Source: Fasciolopsis buskii (taxonomy: Eukaryota > Platyhelminthes > Trematoda > Plagiorchiida > Fasciolidae). Taken from it: a stretch of DNA of 64,000 nt. Location of the stretch: positions 313,921-377,920 of the forward strand of contig LUCM01009895.1 of NCBI GenBank assembly GCA_008360955.1. The letters run 5' to 3'. Under the pieces are notes generated by a model, which saw nothing but the letters and a program-made list of their open reading frames with translations, had not been told where the DNA came from and made no database searches. Both the position numbers and the translations under genes were made by a program. Shown in pieces: positions 31,870 to 44,275 of this stretch. Position 1 is the first letter of the stretch, and the number at the start of each line of letters is the position of its first letter.

Positions 31870-32760
31870 TTTACGTTGCTGTCCCAACCCGGTGTTTCAG
31901 GAATTGCATCAGCCATTCCGATTGACTAAGAACCCCTAAAAGGTCTTCATCCCGCCGACCAGGATAATCAGTATTGAATTTTAACTTGACTTGAATCTTC
32001 AGAACACTCCAAACATTTTCAGTCGGTTTAAATATTGGTGAGTATGGGGGAATTCGCAACAGTCTGTGAATGCATCTTCAAGTGTGACAAGGCGTGTCAA
32101 CACAAACTCCCTCAACTTAGACATGGGCGCAGCCTACCTTAGATTATGTAAAACTAACCGGAGCCACTGTTAGCGGTCTTCAGAGCGGTATGTCCCGCAT
32201 TCATTTCGACACAATGTCAAGTCACACTCGGCTATAGTTCCAGTTAGATGTTAATTTTTGCTGTGACCGATGTAGATCTTCAGGCACGGTGGGTCAGCCC
32301 ACTGTCAGGTTTGAAGTTCGTCTGATCGATATAAATAAATGCATTCTTGGTCCGCTTTACACCTTTCCAGGTGGTAACGTTTCCATCTCCATATCAGTCT
32401 TATTCCTTCCAAATGGAATGAGGTGAAGTTTTTTAGCCGACAGCCCAGGTAATTCCCGCTTGTAGCGTGAGGAACACCGTTATCAAACTCGGCTTCTAAT
32501 CGAGATCGACACAGCTCAACTGCGAATGTCGGATCTTCATCCAACTAGGTCACCATTTCGTCGATTGCCATATCACCCTAAACTTTGCTGCGAGTTCCAC
32601 CGCAATTCGTCAGCATGGTACACTGCATGAAGCTCCCCACCCTTGGACTTTGCAGCCACACACCAAAGTTTCCCATCCTCAAAAGCTTTCACAACTTGCT
32701 CGTGTATCCTTCTGACGGCTCTAACGTGCGCCCCGCAAGCTACAACAAAAGGGCGATCGC
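31870..32760 (-). pseudogene. Dead DDE transposase, IS630/Tc1/mariner superfamily
   Basis: Read on the minus strand from about 32540 down: D-E-D-P-T-F-A-V-E-L-x-R-S-R-L-E-A-E-F, then H-A-T-x-x-N-Y-L, matching the helix-turn-helix and linker of Tc1/mariner-type transposases. The first catalytic block C-I-Y-L-Y (about 32330) has Tyr where Asp is expected. A degraded second block (V-L-H-N-L-R, about 32150) has His for Asp. The third block at 31990-32060 reads PPYSPIFKPTENVWSVLK in its open-frame form and retains the Glu. Stops and frameshifts occur throughout, so the gene is inactive. I could not identify terminal inverted repeats. Confidence 0.75.
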
Positions 32761-32869
32761 CACGCTTCTCAGCAATGTCCGAAGCATAACTGATGGACTT
32801 GAGGGTATAAAAACTGGGGTCAGAGTGGCTATGGTTTCGATATGGTACAGGGACTCCATGTTTTGAGAA

Positions 32870-33480
32870 TCCGGTAAACGCATAAGTGGATCTGGAGACA
32901 AGTGTCCATTTCTTAACACGGAGGAACTTGAATTTTCATTTTCATTATTTGAATCCTGCTTATCAACGGGGTGGGCATCGAAGCTCAGCGAGTCACGGTT
33001 GCGAGCCTCCTGTTTAAAACGCTTCGAGTGCAACATGACCAGAAGTTACCAACACAGGCTGGATTGTATTAGTTTAATTATTATTCTCCGTCCGGGTGGG
33101 GTGGTCCATTTTGTTCTCATACAGAGTTCACTATGATGACCAAAACGGTCTGAAACCAGAGGGGAACGAAAATCCCTAATCTCTCACTCCATCGCAAATA
33201 TGCACATAAGCTGACTTTTCATGCTTGCAGCACACGGGGTCTACAAGCTCAAGTTCAGTTAGGGTTGCGTAATCACGGTCAAGATCCGAGATTCCTGGTT
33301 GAATCCAAAACGTACGAGTGATTTAAGACTTGGTTGGGCCTTAAACGCGATTACCTCACTTATCAGTTGGTCAGGTAGGTGAGGCAGGCTGAACTGTAGT
33401 CGTCGCGACCACTCGGGGACGCACGAATGGAGGGATGGGGAAAAAACGGAGTGTAAATGGACGAGATGAGTTGAGCCCTT
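32870..33480. other. Gene-free stretch between transposon remnants
   Basis: No coding feature recognised. It may include the 5' flank of the transposase element and the 3' side of the inverted LINE copy. Confidence 0.4.
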
Positions 33481-33486
33481 CCAAAA

Positions 33487-34040
33487 TTAAGGTGATGACA
33501 GGCTCAACTCGTTACCCCGTTTGTTTATACTACTTTCAAAAGGGTGCGTTGTGCACGAAACAAGGCACGTAAGATTTTGTGATGTAGGGCGCATTTTAAA
33601 ATCGCCTGCAATGCCATTCAGACGGTCGAGAACCAACTGTTCCAACCGCATTTGCCTAGTCGAAAAATCTCTATTTCCGATGGAGGACTGGTATTTGTTT
33701 CCACTGTTTTGTTTTCGAGTGAAAGCAACAGCACCACTGTAGAACTGGGCGAAGTAAACTGCTCTGCGAAATCCTCTGCCTAGCGCTCCACGCGACGCAT
33801 TTGATTCCTTGATCACTTCGCTTACAATCGGCTACCGTGGAGCAGTAATTGCTAACGAATCGGCAGTGGTTGCGGCTATTGCCGATAATCGCAGTCCTCC
33901 GGACTTCCCAACATTTTCAAATCCACCATTACTCACGGCTATTTTTCAGGCTCCCGGTCGGTTTATATCTCAGTTATTTGGGTTTCTCGTTATTTATGGC
34001 TTCCTGGGGACAAATGTGAGAGCATTCAATTGCAGCTAAT
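33487..34040 (-). mobile_element. CR1-like LINE, short internally deleted copy in inverted orientation
   Basis: The reverse complement of 33740-34035 matches 27421-27760, including long stretches around the CTCCCGGTCGGTTTATATCT block. Further down, the minus-strand frame reads L-V-L-D-R-L-N-G-I-A-G-D-F-x-M-R, the LINE segment just after the YADD box (compare VFDHLDGIAGVF at 28520-28555 in the other copy). Everything between (RT blocks 1-5) is missing, so this copy carries a large internal deletion. It is non-functional. Confidence 0.8.
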
Positions 34041-34599
34041 GTTGAGGACATTTATCATTTTTGAGGTTTACCTCGCTTGTCCTCATTCGTGACTTTTGCC
34101 GCTGGGTGCCTCGATTTGCTTGGTCTGTTTCTTATGTGCACTGATATATTGGGGTCATTACCGTAATGTTACTTGCTTCATAAGCACCAAACGTATATGT
34201 AGTCGGCAATTAACGTATAAAGTCAACTATTATGGACGGGCTGTTTTTATGTTGAATCGAGCATCGACTAGGGGTTAGCAAAGGCTCTAACGGAAACATG
34301 ATTTAAATTCACGGATGTTGACCAGAATGGTCGTCAGTCTTCGATTGATCCGCACCATTGGCTACCGCTGTTAAGGTGATCAATGTAAGTCTAACTCCGT
34401 GAAGTCGAAGGAGATAGCCAGTTTACCCTATTTCGCTTTGCACGGTAAAAGTTTTGTTTCCCATAAACAATCTGTAAGCGGAAAAATATTGGATGAGGTG
34501 ATCATTTTGGTTGTTGCGACCGGCTGAGAATTGGGTATTTGTATCTTGCTTTTTGGTCGTTTGTCGAATGAAGGGGCTTAGTGCATTCAGAACACTCGG

Positions 34600-34800
34600 T
34601 TGAACTTCACAAACTTGATGCGTATGTGGGGTCAGTCCAACATCCAAGTATTGCGCAGAGGTCAAATTTATACAGATTCGAGGAGGTCGGTAGTGCAATG
34701 CAGCTCAGAAGCATGGCCGTTGAAGACAGATCTCATGCAGAGACTTTCAAAGTTTAAACATCCTTGTCTTCTTAGTGCTGGTAGAATATGATGGGACAAT
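34600..34800 (+). mobile_element. CR1-like LINE C-terminal fragment
   Basis: The plus-strand frame reads R-R-S-V-V-Q-C-S-S-E-A-W-P-L-K-T-D-L-M-Q-R-L-S. This matches the CR1 C-terminal block usually written RxxLLYGxExWPLxxxDxxRL, also seen in the LINE copy near 9830. Only this short piece is visible and the Leu-Tyr-Gly is decayed. Confidence 0.65.
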
Positions 34801-34809
34801 TTCCTCATT

Positions 34810-37800
34810 TAATTTAGGTTAGGCATAAAGTATTGGGTCCTAGAGACCGATTTTGAATAGATTATCAGGACTGGGACGTTTTGTGTATGCCCATAAAATG
34901 ATAACGTCGACGTACACTGCCTTCCGAGACAGACAATGGTTAAAAAATGGATCAGTGTGATCAGTCGATGACATTGCAAACATGTTCGGAAACTTTAGTC
35001 CGTGGGATGGCCCATGTAGCTGCAATTAGTCTGCAGGTTTGGGGTCCTCGCGATTCCCCAATGTGAACGTTGGAAACAATAGATGATTTGGCTTTGCAAT
35101 GCAGTCAGTAGTATTCTTATATCCGAAATTCCCTCGACTATTTATTTCGCGGTCAATCTATTACTATTCCTCACTACCTTTGTCTCTTTTCTATGGTGAG
35201 ACCAACGAAAATCAGAGCACTTCAGCACAAAGGTTATGGTTCTGAAAGCTGAAAGTGAAACTGAATAAGACAGAAATAGGGGCCTGGTACGCCGTTCTGT
35301 TTCCTCCTAGTTGCCAAGTTGGATATTGAAATCGAGAGAAGCCATCACAGAGTTCGTTTGATGCATAATTTGGAATACCAGGATACGTCCCACCAGAACT
35401 CATCTTTGACCTAAAGAGCAGTATAGGTATGTTGCTGCAAAATTTCTCTGCGAAAATAGGGAAATCAAATAGTGACATCAAATAATTCATGATAACGATG
35501 TTGCGTATTTATTGCTTATTTCCTCGGATACCCTTGACACTCCGTTCACAGAACTCTGCAGTTAGTCCAGTTGTAGCAAGCGCGTGGTTCACACGTTCGT
35601 CGCACGGCCAAACAAGACCCATTTCCCACAAGAATATGCAGTGACAGTGATGGACAGAAATTTAGAGAGATTCCGCAAGTAGTTCTGCCCACTGCCCACC
35701 TACCTCAGAGATTTTCCGGGGCAGGTAACATAGAAGCTACTCATAACATTTAAATGAGAATCGGGCCAAAAGTCCAGTTCAGAACATTTCGAATATTCAA
35801 AGAATGACGATGTAACACTTCGGGCAACAATCGGCGAATGCTGTTTCACTGTGAAGCTTGTGTGGTATTTCGTTCATGTTAAAGTCTCACGCTATGTTGG
35901 ACACTGACGCAATAAGAATGCACAGGAAATACGACGCTACTACGAGCGGTTGGGAAACTAGAGAATGATCTACTTACCCTTTTTTGGGCCAGAGAGCGGC
36001 ATTTGGAAAGGCGAACCTCGATCTGTGCAGTTTGCGTGTTTCGCAAAGGTTTCGTAAAGCGAACGTAAGTACTGGGAATGGTGATGGTGAGGAGTTCTAT
36101 CTTCGAATAATTAAGTGGTACGTAGTTAGGGAGCTGGGTATTGCCGGTGATCGCTCTGTTAAGGAAACGTATCGACAACTCGCCCCTACCCCTTTGACAA
36201 CCATACTTTGGCCTCAATCCTCGTCTTTAAAATGACCAAGCTTTTTGTCTCATTAATAGACGAAGCAATCAATATGCATCGGCATATTCGATGATCTGAT
36301 CGCTGTGACGGATAACTAGCAAAGGAAGCGGGAACCGAGAGCTCGACTTGTTCCATTGGGGAACTGTGTTCCTAGCAGAGGTGAAACATGGTTTGAACCA
36401 CAAGGACGTTCTGCGTGACATTTAGTCAGCCGATCTCTCTTTGGGCATTTCGTGCATTTAGAATTATAACGTAAATCTAGATCAGAGAACGAACTACGGG
36501 CTTCATTGGAACCAGATGGCGATAATCTGGCCTGTTTTTTAATGTAGTTACTCACAAGCAGTTTTAAGGGTGACTAAAGAGGAACATTCGTGGTGAGTGC
36601 AGATCGCCTTTCCTGTTGCTTCACTATTTTAGTCTGTAGTAAGCAATAAGAGTGTTCACATTTAGTTAGCTGACCTTTAATCGGAAGAGAAAAGCCGACT
36701 GCCGTTAGATTATGCAGTTAGTATCACCTCGAACACGACTTAATCTATCAGGCAATTATTGAACTCATCCTGACACATTCAAGTTCTCCGCTGTGTATGA
36801 AACCATTACGGCGTTCCAGAGGCTACGAAGTCTGGTTCCAAGGGAAAGCGATAATGATGAAACTGGTTCCCTTCAGGGGTCTTCTGAAACTAGGCTGCGG
36901 CCAACAGATGTCTGCCGAGCAATGGATTTAACCCGTCGTTGTGAGGTTGCGAATACGTTGCTTTCACGTTGATCGTAGTCAAACCATAAATCACTGCACG
37001 CATTCAACTGCTACCCTCCCTCATGCACCATACTGTAAACTGGGAAACCTTCTGATGTGAAGTATAAAATACCTTGGATTTGAAAGTTGTCTGCCATCAG
37101 ACACTGATTGCTGTAAGTAAGAATTACTCTACCGGACTCAAGATCTCCCATTGGTTGCACCCATTTTGTCGTATTCCATTCGGCGTGGCGAACGGAGTGG
37201 CATTTTCAACCTGTCACTGACAATGTCTTAACCGACGACTGGGTACAACAAATGTTCGCCTACGTAGGCGACTCGGGAATTTGCGGGAACGCATGGAACG
37301 GACCTGACAAAATTTGGTGGAGTTTCTCAAAATCACGAAAATAAAACGTTGCATTCGGCGAGCCGAACATCATCCTTCGCAACCGGCAACTGATTCTTAG
37401 GTCTTTCGATGGATGTTATTGGACCCTATTTAGAGGGACCAATACTGCTGTAGGAAAACTGAATTTCACCGCAAAATATAAATCCCAATGTATGTTTACG
37501 TGTCACATTTATTGAACAAAACCAATTTATTATTAAGCAATCGATGTGAAAAATGCCATCTCTATCATTACCGAAGCGGGAACCATCTTAAGAAGCGGCA
37601 GCAAATTTTTCGGACATCGCCCGCCATTGCGAACTTCCAAAATCAGAAGGACAGGCAGGTGACATTTTTCCAGAATCCCACCCTCGAAGGGAGGACGTTA
37701 TCTATGAGCCAAGAAAGAAATACACGATACCGTCGAAAAATTTGAAGAAATTGAATAAATCAATCAGGCTATTGATTGACCTAAACCCAATATCATTTAT

Positions 37801-38340
37801 GTTTGGTAAAAAGCATAAAAAGAAAGTTAAGAAATGTGAAGATTCAACTCTGGCCAATTGAACTGTTTGAGTTCTATCACGTTGGGAGCAGAAATTGCGT
37901 TAGTCACATCCTGTCACCTGTCTTTCGTGGATCTGTCTCTCGTCCCGATATAAAAAACTTCACTCCATTCAACGTCACTTTATGGTAATCAGAATGATAC
38001 ATTTTATTAGTGGTTTGTAGTCCACAAATTACGACAGCAAATGTAAAACCAAACACTTTCCAGCATTCTGTACGTGGTGAAATTGCAACACATTGTAGCT
38101 CCCCACACATTCCATTAATCAAGGCTACAAAGCCATTTGAACGAGTGAGCAAGAATTTCAATTAATTTCTTTCATCTGGAACTAGAAAAATTTCGCGTTT
38201 TTGACTCCTCGGATTCCCTTAGCGTCACTGTAGTCATGTGCATGGTAAACTCTTTTTTCTATCCCCGGTGTACCTTCTTGCAAGCAAGCGGACGGTATTT
38301 TATTGTTTGTTCGATGAGCTGAAACATTTCCTTACCGCAA
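34810..38340. other. Gene-free stretch, nothing recognised
   Basis: Open frames up to 112 codons on both strands lack recognisable domains. A GTAAGT donor-like site lies at 36065 after a short open frame, without enough support to call an exon. Confidence 0.45.
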
Positions 38341-38359
38341 TAACCGTTCAACCGTGCAG

Positions 38360-38560
38360 TTAATCCCTTTACTTTGGAATTATATCGAGCTTTGTCGGTT
38401 TCACGCCGAATGCTTTTGCAATTGTTTGAGGTCTATCCTTTGCTTCGCGCGAGTTCATATCAGTTGATTTGCTCTGCAATTGCAGAGCACCTTATCAGTT
38501 CTCCTTACATGTGGCCATATATGACTAATCGTTTGCTAGACCTATACGTTCGAGATCTCA
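38360..38560 (+). CDS. Candidate internal exon of an unidentified gene
   Basis: A frame open from 38344 to a stop at 38575 encodes a Leu-rich, helix-like peptide (ELYRALSVSRRMLLQLFEVY, then SSPYMWPYMTNRLLDLYVRD). An acceptor-like TTCAACCGTGCAG ends at 38359 and a full-consensus GTAAGT donor begins at 38561, which would give a 201-bp exon. The pattern of paired hydrophobic residues looks like an alpha-helical repeat protein, but I cannot name it. An 18-bp perfect palindrome lies inside (38471-38488). There are no recognised neighbouring exons, so it could still be chance. Confidence 0.35.
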
Positions 38561-38579
38561 GTAAGTCAGCTGAATAGCA

Positions 38580-41500
38580 TTTCCGAATAGTTCTGACCCA
38601 GTTGGAAAAACGTTTGAAATAGTATGGTAGCACCTTAAATGACACGCACGTCTTAACGGATATCTAACATCCAAACGATAGTATCCGGACAATGTTTACC
38701 TAGGCCTAGTAATGGTACTTTGTTACTGCTGGCGCGTTTCTTTCACTCAGTTTCTTCTTGTGCACGCAATTAACTTCAATTCTCGCACGAGACTATTCCA
38801 GTATAACTGAAACGTTGCAGTTGCACGTACTCGCCCCAAACGGTTGATGAATTACCCCAAATTCTTTCATCCGGTCAACTAAATTTGACGCTTTCTTCGA
38901 GGGAGCTAAATCATTACAATTTAGTCTAACCGATTCCCGTAAGCGCTTCTCGAGTGGACGAGAAGATACCACATTGTTCAAAAACCTTGCATCTTCTAGC
39001 ATGCTTTGCTTTTCGCCGCATTGTCCCATCGGTACTATTTCGGTGTCACCGTTTGCACAATGCGTTTCTCACGTCTGGTGTAGCAGATGTTCATACGTTT
39101 GTGACATTGCGTACCTTGAACTTTCCGTTCCCATTTTACGTGGGTTCTGTTTCCTATGTTTCCATTCTTTGGTCATTCGCTTCGAAGATTGCAGACGTAT
39201 TGTTAACATTTCAATTTGGAATTGAGCATTTCTTATTCACCGGACACTTGTCTTTTGAAAATGCACTGGAGAGGTTTGTCTTATCCTCTTGCTGCCGAGT
39301 CCCATAAAGAACCCCTGAATCGCAACCTAAAGTGGGATTAACAGTGTGACCCAGTTTTTCGGCTGGTTTGTTTCAATCACCTCCAGCAGGAATTTCGGTT
39401 CTCTGCGGTCTGCGCTATTGGAAACTATGGGGTGAGGCTGCGAACTCGTGCCAAAAGCCCGAGGCCGTTTTGTCTCATTCTTATAAGTTATACGACATTG
39501 AGGACAGATCAGGTCTGGGAAACAGAACTGTCCGACAGGCCGGTTTGGGCTTAGGTGAGTGACACACGAGCTGAAGACCTGACCCAATCCAAGCAACGAA
39601 ACGAAGTGGGGACCCAAAGGAGTGCCCTAATTCTGGAACAAGAAAAAAGTGATCTGCTTTTCTTACAAGCTAGGAGGAGAACTGGGCGACGTAGGAAATG
39701 AAGACCAAAGGAGAAACTATCACGTGTCCGAGAGACGGGAACAATCAGTGAATGAGGTCTTTTCCGTGTGTAATTATTCAGACTGTTCGATTGTAATAAG
39801 TAAATGCAAACAACCCTGATAACCTGCCAGAAGAAATTTTGATTGTAATCGCTTGGCTAAGCAAGATGGTGTTTGGCTTGCGTCAAGCCGACCGATTGAA
39901 GCCGTTACAGTAAACAACAGTGATCACCAGATGTTAAGCAGAGACCAGAATAATTCCTGAGTTTTATTTTTGCGGTATATTATTACTTCTTTCGTCTCAT
40001 TGCCAATTAAAATGATTACGTTAGTAATATAAACGCCGTGCAATTTCCGTACCTCCCACGGAAACAGTGCAAATTACAAAAAGAAAACCTACACAATATC
40101 GGAACGTTTTGTTGCTGAAAACTAGTCCACCGTCTTTTGGGAAAATTTTCCTGCCAGTCGAAATTCAAATTGTGGCAGCGGGATGGAAATGCAGAAGTGA
40201 TATTTTTGTGTCAAATGTCAATAGCAAGTAATGGTTAGAGAAAATTATCTAAAATGTGCTATAGGTTGTTGAAACATATCAAATATATTTTAAATTTCTA
40301 AGCTGTTATTTTATTATTAATCACGGATATACCTACCTGCATGTATTAGTTTACAAGTGTACGTAACTGACCTTTTTACGACCAGTTGCATCTCTGTCTG
40401 TGGGGTTCTCAAACAATCACTGAACGTTCGCCTCAGTCACTTTGACTAATCGACTTAGTGTGTGTTACCTAACCGTTATTTGTTCTCCAAACAAAAGGCC
40501 CAGCACACCGCCAACCTTGTGCTTGTTGGTTCACGTCAGCGAAAGGCTGGACAACTCCATTGATAGCCTTGGACACCGATGCAAGCGCCCGGTTGGAAGC
40601 AACTTGGTTGCCCGACAATGAATGAATAACCAGCAACCAACTTCGGTTTTTCAATAGTAACTTCTGCTTCATACTTATATTACAAAAATTTCTATCCAAC
40701 CAAACTTAGCCCCTATTTCACTATTTGATTTCTCAAAAAAACCACAAGTATGATAATAATGATATCGTAGTCTGCAAAAAACAATTTGGGAATGTATGAA
40801 GCGATAGTGCGATCTACACATTCTTTTTTCCAGCTATTCTGTGCACTGTTGAAGCTCGCCCGAATCCGAAAACACTTATGCATTTTCCAACGGAAACCTT
40901 TCTTCCCAAAGTTCTCCATATCTATACAACTTGGGTTGGACTCTGTGCAACATACAAGAGCGGATCCGGTATATCCGATGGAAATCCTGTCAAAATCGTT
41001 CGCCACCATGTCTAGTGATTTCTTTACAAAGTCAATTAACTCCTAAAAATTTCCTAATCACGACAGCAAATTTGGACAAAGCAATAGTGTACATTCAATT
41101 GGCTTCTTAGTGACATGACTTCCATAAAATATCATGCTATTTCTTCGCTTTGACGAACGGTCCCCGTACGAGAAATACCTTAGTGGACATTGTAACGAAA
41201 TCTGACGATGAGATTGAAAATTACTACACAAAGAATTCCAGGCATACTTTCGAAATTGATTTGGAAATAATTTTGTGGTTGGTGTTCATTATGTGCCTAG
41301 CGAATACTTAGTAACTGCTTTTCATTTCAATGTTAACGGTCTGGTGTTAGCAATTAATGCTTGCCCGATAGCAAAATTTCTCAACTCGTGTACCATGTGC
41401 ATAGTTCCGGAAGCCAAATACCAACTGCAGTGCCAAGTGGAAAAGAAAAATAGAAAAAATACTAACGGGTGCATTCGATCGATTTTAACCGAGTTTCCTT

Positions 41501-42270
41501 TAGTGCCTCATCAAAAGATCGTTCAAACAGTGTTGAAAAGACCTTTAGTTGATGCACAAAAAGAGTTCCAGAGTACTGCCATGTGGTTTTGGCGTCTATC
41601 TTCTGTGAAATTTTTTAATAGCACCGGAATAAATATAATAATTAATGTATTCAAAGCATTATGGATCAGATTAACTTTACCATCACGGATAAATGCGCAG
41701 CCATTTACGGCGAATTTACCATAGTGCTTAACCAATGGCAAAGAACATCCAACTCGTATGATGTGCAAGCAGTGAGCATGCCTCTCAGGGAATCATCTTC
41801 TAACGAGTGAATTAACTCACCTTTACCTCACACTCATTCCAGTTTCATGATACTGTGTTGAATTAAACATAGATGAAGTATTTTGCTTCATCTAGGCAAC
41901 GGTAACCGCTGGTAAGTTTCGGTATCAGGTTGCTTATTATTCGATTGTTCCAATTTACATAAATCAATGAAGAATCCCACTGTAAAATGGGAAATATCTT
42001 GGCATATTTGCTTCTTCCAAAGTTAAACGAAGGGTGGCTTCACTTCTTGTATGGACCCACGAGAATAATTTAGGTGATAAAACTGGGAAATTTAACAAGC
42101 TGGTAGTTTATTCGATGCTGCTGTAAATATGCCTGATCAAAGCAATGGAAATGGCAAAGCTGATGATCTGCACTGACTGAAGTCATTCATCAATTCCCAA
42201 GTAATTAGTGCAGACTAGTTTTGCGTAGATCTAGTACCTGTTTTTCTTTCTGAATAGCCCCTATTGTAAT
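38580..42270. other. Gene-free stretch, nothing recognised
   Basis: Includes the longest featureless frame outside the ELAV exon (41275-41724, +, 149 codons) and an exon-like minus-strand frame at 40469-40699. Neither has a recognised domain or well-placed splice sites. Confidence 0.45.
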
Positions 42271-42279
42271 GCACCTATG

Positions 42280-42730
42280 TTGGACCGCTCATGTAGGTGG
42301 TTTTACATGCTCACCATGATGTCCGCCATGATTTGCTGTGAGTTCTTCCCACCGCGGTCCTGACATCAATTTAGTCCTAATTCCCCTTTGAATGATCTTC
42401 ATGAACAACAGCCTAGTCCTCCCATGGCGAAAATCATCTACCGTCGTGCCTTTCATGAAGTATAGCTTTCGCCACAATCCAAATAATTACTAGTTCATTA
42501 ATCACACCTAAGTCATTGGTAGAAACTTAATAGATTCCTTGGTAAACAATATTTTTAAATGTCTTGCAGGTGACAACTTGCACGATTCTGTTAAAAATGG
42601 CTTCCTGGATGTACTTCCTTGTTCCTGTTGAGTCCATTGGGCAGCCGTCAACGTGTTCTTCGCCGAGCATAAGGCATTTTATCGAGCACTTCATCCTCAC
42701 TAGGTAGTCCAAATTAAATATCTCGGCATG
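42280..42730 (-). mobile_element. Possible LINE C-terminal fragment, weak
   Basis: On the minus strand near 42710-42600 the frame reads L-D-Y-L-V-R-M-K-C-S-I-K-C-L-M-L-G-E, then D-G-C-P and R-K-Y-I-Q-E-A. The spacing resembles the LINE tail block LRWxGHVxRMxxxRxPKxLLYGE...GxRxxGxxKKRxxD. Few positions are conserved, so this is tentative. Confidence 0.3.
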
Positions 42731-43058
42731 AAAGGTCCTTTACTATCCTAGGTGCTGTGATCTCTCCGTTCGTCTCGTAGAATCCCCATGGTAACGATCT
42801 ATATTCGTCTGTCATCCTCAAAACTTAGTACTACTTGTGTCGTACGAAGAAGTGTTTTAGGCTAACACATTTTTCTCACGCATATCAGCAACATTCGATG
42901 TTATTAGGCATGAGATCTTTCATATCTGCGAACGAGATTTAAATGGTCTGCATTTTCCTTCTTGAGTAATCTAACTAGCATTGTCAACCCCATATCTGAC
43001 GGTGCATATTACCTCAGCAGCTGATTCAGCGCATGCACAATGAATTCTGCTGTTGAAA

Positions 43059-43073
43059 ATACCCATCTTCCTT
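43059..43073. repeat. Target-site duplication, 3' side of the truncated PLE
   Basis: 15-bp atacccatcttcctt, identical to 44276-44290 in the same orientation. It marks the 3' boundary of the insertion. Confidence 0.75.
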
Positions 43074-43169
43074 GAAAATTACCACTGAGCACATTGAGAA
43101 AATACAAGTTGGCGAACAAGCTCGTTTTCAGTGATTCGTACTCATGCCATTACATCACTATATATATAT

Positions 43170-43274
43170 CTTGACAAAATATTTTCACTATAGGAAGGAT
43201 TGGATTAGTCATATACAAATACGGGTGGGGAAGGGATTTGTGGTGTTAATTGTTTTGTTGTCTAAGGTTTGTAT
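43170..43274 (+). repeat. Inverted repeat arm, original 3'-region copy
   Basis: A 105-bp stretch matching the reverse complement of 44171-44274 with four mismatches. It belongs to the 3' untranslated region of the truncated PLE. A short TA run (about 43160-43169) lies beside it. Confidence 0.9.
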
Positions 43275-44170
43275 TGGGACGGGGGGTGGGCCAAGGGAGT
43301 TGAACCGCAATCACAAATTGTTTTGAGAACAAAGTGGAGGATTGTGAAGACGGATTGCGACAGCTTCCGCAGTGCTCAAGAGGCGATACTTTGCCAACCT
43401 GGATTATTGACCTCTGACCTTATACAGGGTCCGGAAAGCTTGCGTCACATTCACGGTGTGGTTAGTCTGAGCTAGATGTGAAACCACTGCGCTATTAAGT
43501 GACTTAATTGTTCCAGTGCCTAACCAAGCCGGGTGGTGCTCACGGATGCGTTCAGACAGCCTCCTGGTCGTGCGGCCGATGTACATTGTCCCACAGGAAC
43601 GTGAATGAATAGATACAAAACGAGGCTGCAGAATCAGGGACTTTGTCTTTCAACCATAATGACACTACGGGGCGGGATTTGAACAGGATACGAAGCTTGG
43701 CTGCGTAGAATGTCTTATTGATAGCACCAGTCAGTCTTCGTCGTGCTAACTCTGCTAGCGTGTCACCTTTGAATGGCAGAGATATGTATACTGGTTTTCT
43801 CTCCACCGTCGCCCTCCTAGGAACTTCCTGTTCTGTCGCCAACATCTTGTCGATTAATCTAATTTGGAAACCATTTTTAGTGAATACTCTTCTGACCGTC
43901 TGCAGTTCAGCTTCAAGAGTATCTTCTGTGCATATTCTTTTTGTCCTGGCAATCAGACATCTAATTAAGTTCCTCTTCACATTAAGAGGTACAAAGCTGT
44001 GGAAGTTGATGTATTGTCCATTCCATGTGGCTTTCCTGTGTACTGATCGCCGAATTGAGTCGTCTTCTCGACGACTTAGTCGTACATCTAAGAAAGCTAT
44101 TTCACTGTTCAGCTCCATCTCTGTTGTGAATCTCAAATTTGCGTGAGCCGAGTTGAATACATTCAAACAC

Positions 44171-44274
44171 ATACAAACCCTAGACAACAAAACAATTAGC
44201 ACCACAAATCCCTTCCCCACCCATATTTGTATATGACTAATCCAATCCTTCCTATAGTGAAAATATTTTGTCGA
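44171..44274 (-). repeat. Inverted repeat arm, 5' cap copy
   Basis: Reverse-complement copy of 43170-43274, placed directly at the 5' truncation point of the PLE and one base from the target-site duplication. Confidence 0.9.
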
Positions 44275-44275
44275 G

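Larger units (their letters stand above)
43074..44275 (-). mobile_element. Penelope-like element, 5'-truncated insertion with inverted 5' cap
   Basis: Minus-strand coding sequence starts inside the RT region at about 44160 (F-N-S-A-H-A-N-L-R-F), continues L-N-S-E-I-A-F-L-D-V-R-L and the thumb with WNGQYINFHSFVPLN, then reaches the GIY-YIG core MYIGRTTRRLSERIREH (about 43580-43530). It ends at a stop near 43404. One frameshift falls near 43590. The insertion is flanked by a 15-bp direct repeat, atacccatcttcctt, at 43059-43073 and 44276-44290. A 105-bp piece of its own 3' region (43170-43274) is present inverted at the 5' end (44171-44274). The catalytic YVDD part is absent. Confidence 0.92.

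Noticed and set aside
38810..38830. CTGAAACGTTGCAG as a hammerhead core
   Set aside because: A small CAGT/ACTG hairpin precedes it, but no CTGANGA-like strand exists, so it is probably chance.
40469..40699. Minus-strand frame with coding-like composition (N-R-A-L-A-S-V-S-K-A-I-N-G)
   Set aside because: I considered talin- or vinculin-like helices, but the match is only impressionistic and no acceptor is visible.
41275..41724. 149-codon plus-strand open frame
   Set aside because: The longest featureless frame in the window, but such a length is not unusual by chance in 64 kb read in six frames. No domain, no repeat pattern and no convincing splice sites.
43718..44146. 142-codon plus-strand open frame
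   Set aside because: Antisense shadow of the PLE coding region on the minus strand.
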